Shown here: piece after piece, positions 35,043-42,927 of the stretch
Layout of the letters: the number at the start of each line of letters is the position of its first letter
Numbering within the stretch: position 1 is the first letter of the stretch
Assembly: GCA_013697245.1 (NCBI GenBank)
Contig: JACCXH010000057.1
Coordinates: forward strand, 1-64,000
From: Bacteroidota bacterium
GTDB lineage: Bacteria; Bacteroidota; Bacteroidia; B-17B0; Aurantibacillaceae
Direction: 5' to 3'
Length of the DNA: 64,000 nucleotides
Made by a program: the position numbers and the translations under genes
Notes under the pieces: model-generated
The model's database searches: none
The model's input: only the letters and a program-made list of their open reading frames with translations
Told to the model about the DNA's origin: nothing

Positions 35043-36533
35043 TCAAATTTCTTTACGCATTCTTCCAACAGGTATTTCTAACTGTTCTCGGTATTTGGCA
35101 ACCGTTCTGCGGGCAATATTATAACCTTTTTCTTTTAAGATATTGCAAAGTTCGTCATCGGTATGCGGATGCTTTTTATCCTCCGCGCCAATACAATCCT
35201 GCAATATTTTTTTGATCTCGCGGCTGCTTACTTCTTCACCACTGTCAGTGCTCATACTTTCACTAAAAAAAGTTTTTAATAAAAAAGTACCATAAGGCGT
35301 TTGCACATATTTGCTATTTGCCACCCGCGAAACCGTAGAAAGATCTAAATTAACCTTACCTGCAATATCCTTTAGGATCATTGGTTTTAATTTGCTCTCA
35401 TCGCCGCTTACAAAATAATCGTGCTGGTAATCTAAAATAGCATGCATACATAATGCCAGTGTTGCGTGACGCTGTTGTAAAGCTTCAATAAACCATTCGG
35501 CGCTTTCAATTTTACTTTTAATAAAACCGGTGGCCTCTTTGGCAGACTTATCTTTATTTTTAGAATACTCACGCAGCATTTCGTAATAATCGCGGCTAAT
35601 TTTAAGATCCGGTAAATTCCGGCCGTTAATACTCAGCTCAGGAATCCCGTCATTAACTGCAATAAGAAAATCAGGAATAACAGCAGTAAAATTATTTTCT
35701 TTGCTTTCGCTATTACCAGGCCTTGGATTTAAATGCTTAATAACATCAATAATATCTTTTAACTCTTCGTTCTCGATATGTAAACGTTTTAAGATCTTAT
35801 CGTAATGTTTTTTTGAAAACTCTTCCATTTGATATTTAATCACATCCATGGCCTGCGAGATCTCTTTTGTTTTTTCGGTTTTTCTTTCCAGCTGCAGCAT
35901 TAAACACTCCTGTAAATTTCTGGCGCCAACACCCGGCGGGTCAAAACCTTGGATCTGTTTTAAAACTTTTTCCAGTTCAGGAATTGTTGTGGTAATGTTG
36001 TAATTAAAAGCAAGATCATCAACAATCAATTCTAATTCTCTTCGTAAATAGCCATCCTCATCCAAACAACCAATTAAATAAACACCAATTGTATACTCAA
36101 TGTCGCTGGTGTCTTTTAACCCAAGTTGTTGTTCCAGTTGTTCCTGAAAACCTATACCTTCTACCACCACAAACTCTCGCGTTTCATCATCGGCGCCTTT
36201 GTTAGAGATCTCGTATTTATAGGAATCCAACTCTTCGGCATCCATATAATCTTCCATCACGACATCGTTCTCAATTACTTTACTTTCATCTTCTTTCGCC
36301 TCTCCCTGTTCATCAAACTCCACGTCCTCACCTAATTCAGGCTCTTCGTTGCTATATAACTCTTCTTCTGTAGATGTATCAAGATCTTCTTCCAAGGCCG
36401 GATTAGCCTCTAACTCTTCTTTAATACGTTCTTCAAGGGCAAGCGTTGGCAACTGCAACAATTTCATTAACAGAATTTGTTGTGGCAATAATTTTTGTGA
36501 GAGCCTAAGCTGTTGCGAATGCTTGAGTGCCAT
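35043..36533 (-). CDS. rpoN: RNA polymerase sigma-54 factor
   Basis: The 496-residue protein has region I with the Gln-rich activator-interaction helix (LRLSQKLLPQQILLMKLLQL, residues 6-25), a very acidic region II (~45-95), the core-binding region (~115-300), and the DNA-binding region with KDIAGKVNLDLSTVSRVANS. The RpoN box is ARRTVAKYREQL near the C-terminus. No enhancer-binding activator gene is in the window. It follows tyrS by 2 bp on the same strand, so the two are probably co-transcribed. Confidence 0.96.
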   Translation of the reverse strand: MALKHSQQLRLSQKLLPQQILLMKLLQLPTLALEERIKEELEANPALEEDLDTSTEEELYSNEEPELGEDVEFDEQGEAKEDESKVIENDVVMEDYMDAEELDSYKYEISNKGADDETREFVVVEGIGFQEQLEQQLGLKDTSDIEYTIGVYLIGCLDEDGYLRRELELIVDDLAFNYNITTTIPELEKVLKQIQGFDPPGVGARNLQECLMLQLERKTEKTKEISQAMDVIKYQMEEFSKKHYDKILKRLHIENEELKDIIDVIKHLNPRPGNSESKENNFTAVIPDFLIAVNDGIPELSINGRNLPDLKISRDYYEMLREYSKNKDKSAKEATGFIKSKIESAEWFIEALQQRHATLALCMHAILDYQHDYFVSGDESKLKPMILKDIAGKVNLDLSTVSRVANSKYVQTPYGTFLLKTFFSESMSTDSGEEVSSREIKKILQDCIGAEDKKHPHTDDELCNILKEKGYNIARRTVAKYREQLEIPVGRMRKEI

Positions 36534-36535
36534 AA

Positions 36536-37816
36536 TTAATTAACGATACAGAGAAAATAATTTTTTTTGCCTTTTTGTATTAAAATGTATTTGTTGTTTA
36601 TTAAAAAAGAAGAATTAATTGTCAGTTCATGCGTTTCAACTTTTGCTTTGTTAATGCTTACACCGCCGCCCTGTATGAGTTTTCGCGCTTCGCTTTTACT
36701 GGGCAGCACTTGTGTTTTTTCTGCCAGAAAATCTAAGACATTAAAAGAATTTTCGAGTTCACTTTTTATGAGATTAAATTGCGGCACACCATCAAACACA
36801 TCTAAAAAGGTTTCCTCATCCAGGTTCGACAGGTCTTTCAATTCTCCGTTAAATAATACAGTGCTGGTTGCAACCGCCGCGTTATAGTCAGCTTCACTGT
36901 GTACGATCGTTGTTAACTCTTTTGCTAGCGCTTTCTGCAACACCCGTTTGCCCGGATCTTTCTCGTGTTCAGAAATTAAATTTTCAATTTCTTCTTTCGA
37001 TAAAAAAGTAAAGATCTTAATAAAATTTTTCGCATCTACATCGCTTGTGTTAATCCAATATTGAAAAAAACGATAAGGCGAGGTTTTTGTTTTATCCAAC
37101 CAAATATTTCCGCTTTCTGTTTTCCCAAACTTTGTGCCGTCTGCTTTTTTAATTAATTGCGTGGTTATGCCATAGGCTTCGCCGCTTGCTTTTCTACGCA
37201 CCAGCTCAGTGCCACTAGTAATATTTCCCCACTGGTCAGAGCCGCCCATTTGAAGCTTGCAGTTCTTGTGTTTGTATAAATAATAAAAATCGTAGGCTTG
37301 TAATAACTGGTAGCTAAACTCGGTAAAGCTCATCCCGTTCTCTAAACGGTTCTTTACAGAGTCTTTTGCCATCATATAACTAACGGTTAGGTGCTTGCCA
37401 ATATCGCGAATAAAGTTTATGAAAGAATAATCTTTCATCCACTCGTAATTGTTCACCAACTCTGCGCCGTTTGCGCTGCCGTTAAAATCTAAGAATTTTT
37501 GTAACTGGTTTTTTATGCCATTCACGTTTTTGTTTAATGCGTCCTCATCTAATAAATTTCGCTCGGCCGATTTGCCGCTTGGATCGCCTATCATGCCGGT
37601 TGCACCCCCCACAAGGGCAATAGGTTTATGCCCCGCTTTTTGTAAACGTAACAATGTAAAGATCTGCGTTAAGCTGCCAATGTGCAATGAGTCGGCTGTT
37701 GGATCAAAACCGATATAACCTGTTACAACTTCTTTTTTAAATAATTCTTCAGTGCCGGGCATTATATCTTGTAATAGCCCGCGCCAGCGTAATTCTTCTA
37801 TAAAATCGGTCTTCAT
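36536..37816 (-). CDS. tyrS: Tyrosyl-tRNA synthetase
   Basis: This 426-residue class I enzyme charges tRNA-Tyr. HIGH-type signature: [13 protein letters not shown]; then [17 protein letters not shown] (tyrosine/ATP site), [20 protein letters not shown] and the KMSKS-like [11 protein letters not shown]-terminal S4 RNA-binding domain (about 360-426) is included. Length matches bacterial TyrS. It is the upstream gene of the tyrS-rpoN pair. Confidence 0.96.
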   Translation of the reverse strand: MKTDFIEELRWRGLLQDIMPGTEELFKKEVVTGYIGFDPTADSLHIGSLTQIFTLLRLQKAGHKPIALVGGATGMIGDPSGKSAERNLLDEDALNKNVNGIKNQLQKFLDFNGSANGAELVNNYEWMKDYSFINFIRDIGKHLTVSYMMAKDSVKNRLENGMSFTEFSYQLLQAYDFYYLYKHKNCKLQMGGSDQWGNITSGTELVRRKASGEAYGITTQLIKKADGTKFGKTESGNIWLDKTKTSPYRFFQYWINTSDVDAKNFIKIFTFLSKEEIENLISEHEKDPGKRVLQKALAKELTTIVHSEADYNAAVATSTVLFNGELKDLSNLDEETFLDVFDGVPQFNLIKSELENSFNVLDFLAEKTQVLPSKSEARKLIQGGGVSINKAKVETHELTINSSFLINNKYILIQKGKKNYFLCIVN

Positions 37817-37939
37817 TAAATCCTTTATTCTTTTTAAACATTAAGTGTGGTGTAAGGTAAAATTACAAATATTATATCAAGGATTTAGAGTTTGGCACGA
37901 TGTTATTTTTGCTGATTTATAGTTATATTTAGTGCTACT

Positions 37940-38242
37940 ATGTTTCTATATAACGTTACCGTAAATATTGCCGATGAGGTGCATAACGAATGGCTAAAAT
38001 GGATGAAAGAGGTCCACATTCCGGATGTAATAAAGACGGGCTGTTTTATTGACAGCCAAATACTAAAAGTATTATATGTGGAGGACGAAGGCCATACGTT
38101 TTCTATCCAATATAAATTCCTGGAAATGTCAGATATTGAAAAGTATCAAAAAGAATTCGCTCCCGCATTACAGGCCGAACACACAAAGAAATTTGAAGGT
38201 AAATATGCGGCGTTTAGAACCTTGTTGCAAATAATGGATTAA
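37940..38242 (+). CDS. DUF4286 family small protein
   Basis: The 100-residue cytoplasmic protein begins FLYNVTVNIADEVHNEWLKWM, includes TGCFIDSQILKVL and ends KFEGKYAAFRTLLQIMD. This matches the Bacteroidota DUF4286 family, a ferredoxin-like dimeric alpha/beta fold with no known function. It has its own upstream spacer of 123 bp and is convergent with an unknown gene. Confidence 0.8.
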   Translation: MFLYNVTVNIADEVHNEWLKWMKEVHIPDVIKTGCFIDSQILKVLYVEDEGHTFSIQYKFLEMSDIEKYQKEFAPALQAEHTKKFEGKYAAFRTLLQIMD

Positions 38243-38248
38243 GCTTGA

Positions 38249-38335
38249 ACCACAGAGGCACTGAGAACACAGAGATCTTACTAATGAATTTTTTATGCTA
38301 GTTAAATAAAATCTGTGCCTCCGTTTCTCTGTGGT
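38249..38335. repeat. Imperfect inverted repeat of ACAGAGG type
   Basis: The left arm ACCACAGAGGCACTGAGAAC (continuing to 38276) and the right arm (38311-38335, ending TTTCTCTGTGGT) are imperfect inverted copies around a 34-bp AT-rich centre. It lies between convergent genes. Confidence 0.6.
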
Positions 38336-38360
38336 AAAAAACACGAGGTACAAAAAACAA

Positions 38361-38386
38361 AAAAGTCGGTAACCAACCGACTTTTT
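38361..38386. terminator. Bidirectional terminator
   Basis: AAAAGTCGGT and ACCGACTTTT form a symmetric hairpin with A/T tracts on both sides, lying between the convergent DUF4286 gene and the gene at 38462. Confidence 0.85.
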
Positions 38387-38461
38387 CAACCAAAGTAACT
38401 AAATTGTTTAACCCTTAATTATGACAATTGTGCTACTTACTCTCTTAAACAAGAAACAACG

Positions 38462-38899
38462 CTAATTCATTTTAAATGGTGGAATTTTTCCTTCCGCCAT
38501 TAATTGTAAGCTTTTCTTTTTATGCGCTTCAAAATTACCAAATGCTAACGCATCCAACATTTCAACACGACTCATTTCAGGATTGCCGAATTGTTTACGA
38601 ATTTCTTCAGAACAACGGTCAACATATTTTTCGAATTTGTTTGGAGCCCAAACATATTCTTTTTTTACAGCATCTTTATTAAATGCAAATTCTTTAGGTA
38701 AACCACCTTCAATTTTGGACTTAATATCCAAACCCTCGTAAGTTTTTGGTAATTGACGGTTATCAAACATAAATGGTTTGCTTACCATAATTACATGTTT
38801 TTTACGTTTCGGGTCTATCATAGACAAACCTTCAATACGCAAACCTTTTTTCTTCAAGGTTCCGTATTTGCTTTCAAAGTGTTTTAGTATCTCAAACAT
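38462..38899 (-). CDS. Small protein of unknown function
   Basis: The 145-residue soluble basic protein has no signal peptide. Notable stretches are RIEGLSMIDPKRKKHVIMVSKPFMFDNRQLP, which suggests an alpha/beta unit, and a helical end (SRVEMLDALAFGNFEAHKKKSLQLMAEGKIPPFKM). I do not recognise the family. A TAACTTTG promoter -7 element lies on the minus strand at 38918-38925, 19 bp before the start. It is transcribed alone and ends at a shared terminator. Confidence 0.75.
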   Translation of the reverse strand: MFEILKHFESKYGTLKKKGLRIEGLSMIDPKRKKHVIMVSKPFMFDNRQLPKTYEGLDIKSKIEGGLPKEFAFNKDAVKKEYVWAPNKFEKYVDRCSEEIRKQFGNPEMSRVEMLDALAFGNFEAHKKKSLQLMAEGKIPPFKMN

Positions 38900-39162
38900 G
38901 ATTATGATATTAGACTACAAAGTTAACTATATAATTGTTAATAACTTTATTTATTAGACGAAAATAATTTATTAAATCGCGTTTGAAGTTTATACCTTGT
39001 GTTTTAACGGTTAAAAAGCTGTTAGCCACATTTTAATAACTATATAAAACCCTGATTTAAAACAACTTGCTAATTTTGTATTATTAACAAGACTTGGCGG
39101 CAGACTTAAGCCAAAAACCCAAAAAAACCGACGAATTTTTTTGACTTCAAAAAAGAGGATGG

Positions 39163-40236
39163 TCAGTCTTTTTTATAAACCATTACATTAAAAACGTAAG
39201 GGTTAATGCGTTTTATTTGTTCGGTACGCTTCAGCCCCTTAAGCGTTTGCTTTTTAGGTTGATTTAAAAGGGCAGTTTTAATACTATCCACCGTTAAAGT
39301 GGCAATAGACTTAAAGATCTCATTAGATTTTATAGCAAAACCGGTAGCGTCTGCACCCGTGATCTTGCCCCTTATAACGCCAATCACATTTCCCTGGTCG
39401 TTCAATAACGGCCCGCCGCTATTACCGGGGTTTACCGGGATAGAGATCTGGTACATGGTAGTATCATTATAATAACCACTTAACGAGCTCAAAGAACCTT
39501 CGCCGTATACAACATCTTTTCTTGGATAACCCAATGTATATACCTTTTCGCCAATATCGGTAGGCTTTTCGCTAAAAGTAAAAGGCACATCCCAGGCTTT
39601 TACCACTTTTGAGTCAATAATTTTTAAAATAGCAATATCTAATTTAGGATCAATTAAAACCACTTCGGTCAATGTTCTTTCTAAAGAACCATTTTGAACA
39701 AATACGCTATCAGCACCATTTACCATGTGTGAACTGGTAATAATATAACCTTTGTTGTTTAATGCAAAAGCACTACCCTCAAGGTTTGCAGGCGCAGGCA
39801 ACGGTTTTTGACTACCTTCTTTAATACCCTCTACAATTGCATCGCTTGACGCTTTTAATGTTAATCCTAATTCGGTGATCTCGTTACTGGTTTGTTTAAC
39901 ACCGGGGCTAACGGCCGCGATGGTACTTAGCACCACAATGGCTGCGGTGCTGGCTGCTACCAGAACAGTTTTGCCGTAACGTTTTACAAAACCTTCTTCT
40001 TTATTGATAGAAATGATCTTAGCATCATTTCCAAAGGCCTGCGTATGTATAGCTTTTAATTTATTTTTAAAAGCATTTCTTTTTTCGCTTTTGTTTAAAG
40101 CGGCAATAAGATCCTTATGTTGTTCAAAGGCAGTTGCAAATTCACTATCTGAATTTAATCTTGCTTCAAATTCCTTGGCATCACCGGCATTCAGCTTTCC
40201 ATCTAAATAATCATCAAATAAATCTATTGGTCTCAT
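39163..40236 (-). CDS. Anti-sigma-like membrane protein with HtrA-type protease
   Basis: The 357-residue protein has three parts. Residues 1-~70 resemble the cytoplasmic part of membrane anti-sigma factors (LFDDYLDGKLNAGDAKEFEA, then a repeat of acidic helices). A membrane helix lies at about 90-110. The periplasmic part (~130-310) is a trypsin/HtrA-type serine protease with an apparently complete triad: His170 in ITSSHMV, Asp200 in DPKLDIAIL and Ser273 in PGNSGGP. There is no PDZ domain. Its ATG overlaps the stop of the ECF sigma gene (ATGA), the usual sigma/anti-sigma arrangement. I infer a sensor that binds the sigma factor inside and proteolyses or senses outside. Confidence 0.85.
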   Translation of the reverse strand: MRPIDLFDDYLDGKLNAGDAKEFEARLNSDSEFATAFEQHKDLIAALNKSEKRNAFKNKLKAIHTQAFGNDAKIISINKEEGFVKRYGKTVLVAASTAAIVVLSTIAAVSPGVKQTSNEITELGLTLKASSDAIVEGIKEGSQKPLPAPANLEGSAFALNNKGYIITSSHMVNGADSVFVQNGSLERTLTEVVLIDPKLDIAILKIIDSKVVKAWDVPFTFSEKPTDIGEKVYTLGYPRKDVVYGEGSLSSLSGYYNDTTMYQISIPVNPGNSGGPLLNDQGNVIGVIRGKITGADATGFAIKSNEIFKSIATLTVDSIKTALLNQPKKQTLKGLKRTEQIKRINPYVFNVMVYKKD

Positions 40237-40823
40237 TTTCTTTCTATTTGTTCAACTGGTAATAATTCAAAAAAACTTTTCTTTAATCGTTGTAAACATT
40301 TGTACTTCTGATTTTTTGCATTGTCGGCATTGGTGTAGCCAAATTTTTCGGCTATCTCATCCATGCTTAACTTTTGCACGTAAAAATCTTTTATCAATGT
40401 GGCGCAAGGTTCTCCAAGCTCTACAAGGCTTTGATTCATTTTTTCAAGCTCTGCTTCTTTGGTCTCATACACGGTCATATCTTCCGTCACATCTACCACT
40501 TCATTTTCATCATCGTCTTTAAACAAAAACGTTTTGCTGTTCTTTTTCAACTGCTTTAGCCAAAGGCGTTTTGCAATGGAATAAATATAAGTTTGCAGCT
40601 GACAATTAAGCGTAAAGCCCGGCTTTTGTACGTTTTCATATAAAACAATAATTGTTTCCTGGTAAATATCTTGTGCCGCTTCTTGTGTGCCGCTATTGTT
40701 TACAATAAATTTAAGAACGAGGTTGTAGTACTTTTTGTACAAAACGTTTAATACTTCATTATTTCCGGTGCGTAAACCATCAATAAATTGATCTTCGGTG
40801 AACTGCACTTTGGTTTTGGACAT
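40233..40823 (-). CDS. ECF-type RNA polymerase sigma factor
   Basis: This sigma-70 family factor has 196 residues from the ATG at 40823; an upstream ATG at 40859 would add 12 residues but sits at the promoter. Region 2 (~10-75) has LYKKYYNLVLKF, AAQDIYQETIIVLYENV; an acidic linker with DDDENEVVDVTEDMTVYE follows. Region 4 (~120-180) has CATLIKDFYVQKLSMDEIAEKFGYTNADNAKNQKYKCLQRLKK, the helix-turn-helix. The coupled downstream gene is its likely regulator. A TACCTTTG -7 element is at 40857-40864 (minus). Confidence 0.92.
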   Translation of the reverse strand: MSKTKVQFTEDQFIDGLRTGNNEVLNVLYKKYYNLVLKFIVNNSGTQEAAQDIYQETIIVLYENVQKPGFTLNCQLQTYIYSIAKRLWLKQLKKNSKTFLFKDDDENEVVDVTEDMTVYETKEAELEKMNQSLVELGEPCATLIKDFYVQKLSMDEIAEKFGYTNADNAKNQKYKCLQRLKKSFFELLPVEQIERK

Positions 40824-40856
40824 AAACGCCTTGTTTAGGTTAATACTAAAATTATA

Positions 40857-40864
40857 CAAAGGTA
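40857..40864 (-). promoter_or_regulatory. Putative -7 promoter element of the ECF sigma gene
   Basis: On the minus strand this reads TACCTTTG, a TAnnTTTG match 33 bp before the sigma ATG. It overlaps one of two AAGGTAACC copies (40859-40867 and 40907-40915). Confidence 0.45.
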
Positions 40865-41051
40865 ACCTTTACCGAAATAAGATTTATGAATTATGATTTA
40901 AAAAATAAGGTAACCACACTAAATTTAAAATTTATTATACTGATTTTCAACTGATTATAAAATTATTTCTAAAACCTACGATTTAATTGGGTTACTATTT
41001 TTAAAAAAAGGGATAAATAGGAAATTAACCAACAACTTAAAAAAATCTAAA

Positions 41052-41270
41052 ATGAAAAAAGTATTCTCAATCGTAATGGTAGCTGTATTTGCTACTGCTT
41101 TCGTTGCTTGTGGTCCTTCTGCAGAAGAAAAAGCTAAAATGGAAGAAAGAGCTAAACAAGTAGCTGATTCAATCGCTGCTGCTATTAGCGAATCAATGAA
41201 CCAAGTTCCTACTGAAACTGCTCCTGCTGATACTGCTGCTGCAACTACAGAAACTGCACCTGCAAAATAA
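41052..41270 (+). CDS. Small lipoprotein, paralogue 1
   Basis: The 72-residue protein has a lipoprotein signal with lipobox FVAC (Cys20), followed by GPSAEEKAKMEERAKQVADSIA, an amphipathic helix, and a Thr/Ala/Pro/Glu-rich tail. Codon choice is markedly uniform (GCT for Ala, GAA, AAA, ACT), unlike its paralogue 242 bp downstream, which suggests high expression. A terminator follows. Function is unknown; the format resembles short helical outer-membrane lipoproteins. Confidence 0.85.
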   Translation: MKKVFSIVMVAVFATAFVACGPSAEEKAKMEERAKQVADSIAAAISESMNQVPTETAPADTAAATTETAPAK

Positions 41271-41295
41271 TTTGTGTTTAGTTAGTTAGCTGATT

Positions 41296-41326
41296 GGCCT
41301 CAAAGCATTGCTTTGGGGCCTTTCTG
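41296..41326 (+). terminator. Terminator after first small lipoprotein
   Basis: GGCCTCAAAG (41296-41305) pairs with CTTTGGGGCC (41311-41320, one mismatch) and is followed by TTTCTGTTTT. Confidence 0.75.
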
Positions 41327-41344
41327 TTTTAAACAGTTTTGTTT

Positions 41345-41452
41345 AGCCGCAGATTTCACTAATTCTGCGGATTAATTACTTAAATAAAGCGAAAGCGAAT
41401 AAAGAATAACATTAAAAATAAGAAATCTGTGTTATCCGCGAAATCGGCGGCT
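41345..41452. repeat. Inverted-repeat element of family B
   Basis: The left arm (41345-41374, starting AGCCGCAGATTTCACTAATT) and the right arm (41421-41452, ending GAAATCGGCGGCT) are imperfect inverted copies. The right arm is nearly identical to 35002-35032 and related to 19954-19982. It lies in the 241-bp spacer between the two small lipoprotein genes. Confidence 0.65.
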
Positions 41453-41455
41453 TTA

Positions 41456-41491
41456 TTTGCGATACTTCCGTGCTATTATTTCCTATCTTTG
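41456..41491 (+). promoter_or_regulatory. Putative promoter of second small lipoprotein
   Basis: TTTG at 41456-41459 and TATCTTTG at 41484-41491 fit the Bacteroidota promoter, with a 24-bp gap (one longer than usual). The ATG is 20 bp further. Confidence 0.5.
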
Positions 41492-41511
41492 CAAATCAAA
41501 TTATATTACCT

Positions 41512-41721
41512 ATGAAAAAAGTATTTTTATTTTTTAGTGTGATCTTTACAATTGCATTTACTGCTTGTGGCCCTGCTGCCGAAAGTCGCGACTCTATGAT
41601 GACGCGCGCTAAACAAGTTCAGGATTCAATTGCAAACTCTATTAAAACAGCTATTCAGGAAGTTGAAGCAACACCAAATGCGGTTGTAGTAAAAGATACT
41701 ACAAAAGTACAACCCAAATAA
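41512..41721 (+). CDS. Small lipoprotein, paralogue 2
   Basis: This lipoprotein has 69 residues from the ATG at 41512 (the longer open frame from 41470 would bury the signal peptide). Lipobox FTAC (Cys19), then GPAAESRDSMMTRAKQVQDSIA, clearly the same family as the lipoprotein at 41052: both share CGP.AE..., RAKQV.DSIA and a Val/Thr/Lys tail. It has its own promoter and ordinary codon use. Function is unknown. Confidence 0.82.
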   Translation: MKKVFLFFSVIFTIAFTACGPAAESRDSMMTRAKQVQDSIANSIKTAIQEVEATPNAVVVKDTTKVQPK

Positions 41722-41795
41722 ATAGTATTGCTTATTTGTAATACAACAAAAAAGATGTTATTGTTTTCAAGGGAAAACTCCCTTAAATTTTAATT

Positions 41796-42875
41796 ATGGA
41801 AATTACAGTTCAAAAAGTTTTAGACGCTTTAAAATATGTAGACGACCCGGATCTTAAAAAAGATTTGGTAACTCTAAACATGATAAAAGATGTAGTTGTA
41901 GATGGAAAAAACATTGCGTTTACCGTTGTACTTACTACACCCGCTTGCCCTATGAAAGACATGATCCATAATGCCTGCATGAACGCGGTTTTACATTATG
42001 TGGATAAAGAAGCCAAAGTAAAAATAAACATGACGGCAACGGTTACTTCTAAAAAAGAAAAGGACGAAACAACGTTACGTGATGTAAAAAATATTATTGC
42101 TGTTGCCAGCGGTAAAGGTGGTGTTGGTAAAAGCACTGTTGCCGCTAATTTAGCACTAGGCCTGGCGCGTCAGGGTGCAAAAGTAGGTTTGGTAGATGCA
42201 GATATTTATGGGCCATCGCAACATATTATGTTTGGTGTTGAGCGCGATGCGCCTGGTCCCGCAGAATTTAACGGCCAAAAGAAAATGGCACCGGTAGAAA
42301 GTTATGGTGTAAAAATAAATTCGGTTGGTTTTTTAGCAGGCCCCGGACAAGTTGTTGCTTTACGCGGCCCAATGGCCAGTAAAGCGCTCTCTCAATTATT
42401 TTACGATACCGTTTGGGGCGAATTAGATTATTTGATCGTTGATCTTCCTCCGGGCACAGGCGATATTCAAATTAGTTTATGCAGCCAGGTTCCTTTAACA
42501 GGGGCCGTGATTGTTTGTACGCCACAGCCTGTGGCTATTTCGGATGCGCGCAAAGGAATTGCTCTTTTTCAATTACCCGCTTTAAATGTGCCTATTTTAG
42601 GATTGATTGAGAATATGGCATGGTTTACACCGGCCGAATTGCCTGAAAATAAATATTATATTTTTGGAAAAGACGGTGTAAAAGATCTTGCAGAAGAATT
42701 GCACATGCCTTTATTAGCACAAATACCTTTGATACAAAGTGTGCGCGAAGCTGCTGATGCCGGACGTCCGGCTGTTATGCAGGATAATACAGCCCAGGCA
42801 ATCAATTTTATTGAGCTCGCGCAAAACGTGGCACAACAAGTTGCAATTCGTAATGCAAGTTTAGTAGAGGCATAA
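41796..42875 (+). CDS. Mrp/ApbC family iron-sulfur carrier ATPase
   Basis: The 359-residue protein has an N-terminal MIP18/DUF59 domain (1-~85, TTPACPMKDMI with Cys51) and a ParA-type P-loop ATPase domain: ASGKGGVGKSTVAANLALGL (105-124), VDADIYGPSQH and DLPPGTGDIQ. Mrp proteins deliver Fe-S clusters to target proteins. The usual C-terminal CPxC cluster-binding pair is not present: the corresponding stretch reads ENMAWFTPAELPENKYYIFG. The remaining family motifs are complete. Confidence 0.92.
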   Translation: MEITVQKVLDALKYVDDPDLKKDLVTLNMIKDVVVDGKNIAFTVVLTTPACPMKDMIHNACMNAVLHYVDKEAKVKINMTATVTSKKEKDETTLRDVKNIIAVASGKGGVGKSTVAANLALGLARQGAKVGLVDADIYGPSQHIMFGVERDAPGPAEFNGQKKMAPVESYGVKINSVGFLAGPGQVVALRGPMASKALSQLFYDTVWGELDYLIVDLPPGTGDIQISLCSQVPLTGAVIVCTPQPVAISDARKGIALFQLPALNVPILGLIENMAWFTPAELPENKYYIFGKDGVKDLAEELHMPLLAQIPLIQSVREAADAGRPAVMQDNTAQAINFIELAQNVAQQVAIRNASLVEA

Positions 42876-42927
42876 ATTTTAAAAGATAATACCCAACCTT
42901 TTTTCTGAACAAACTGTATAGTGTAGT

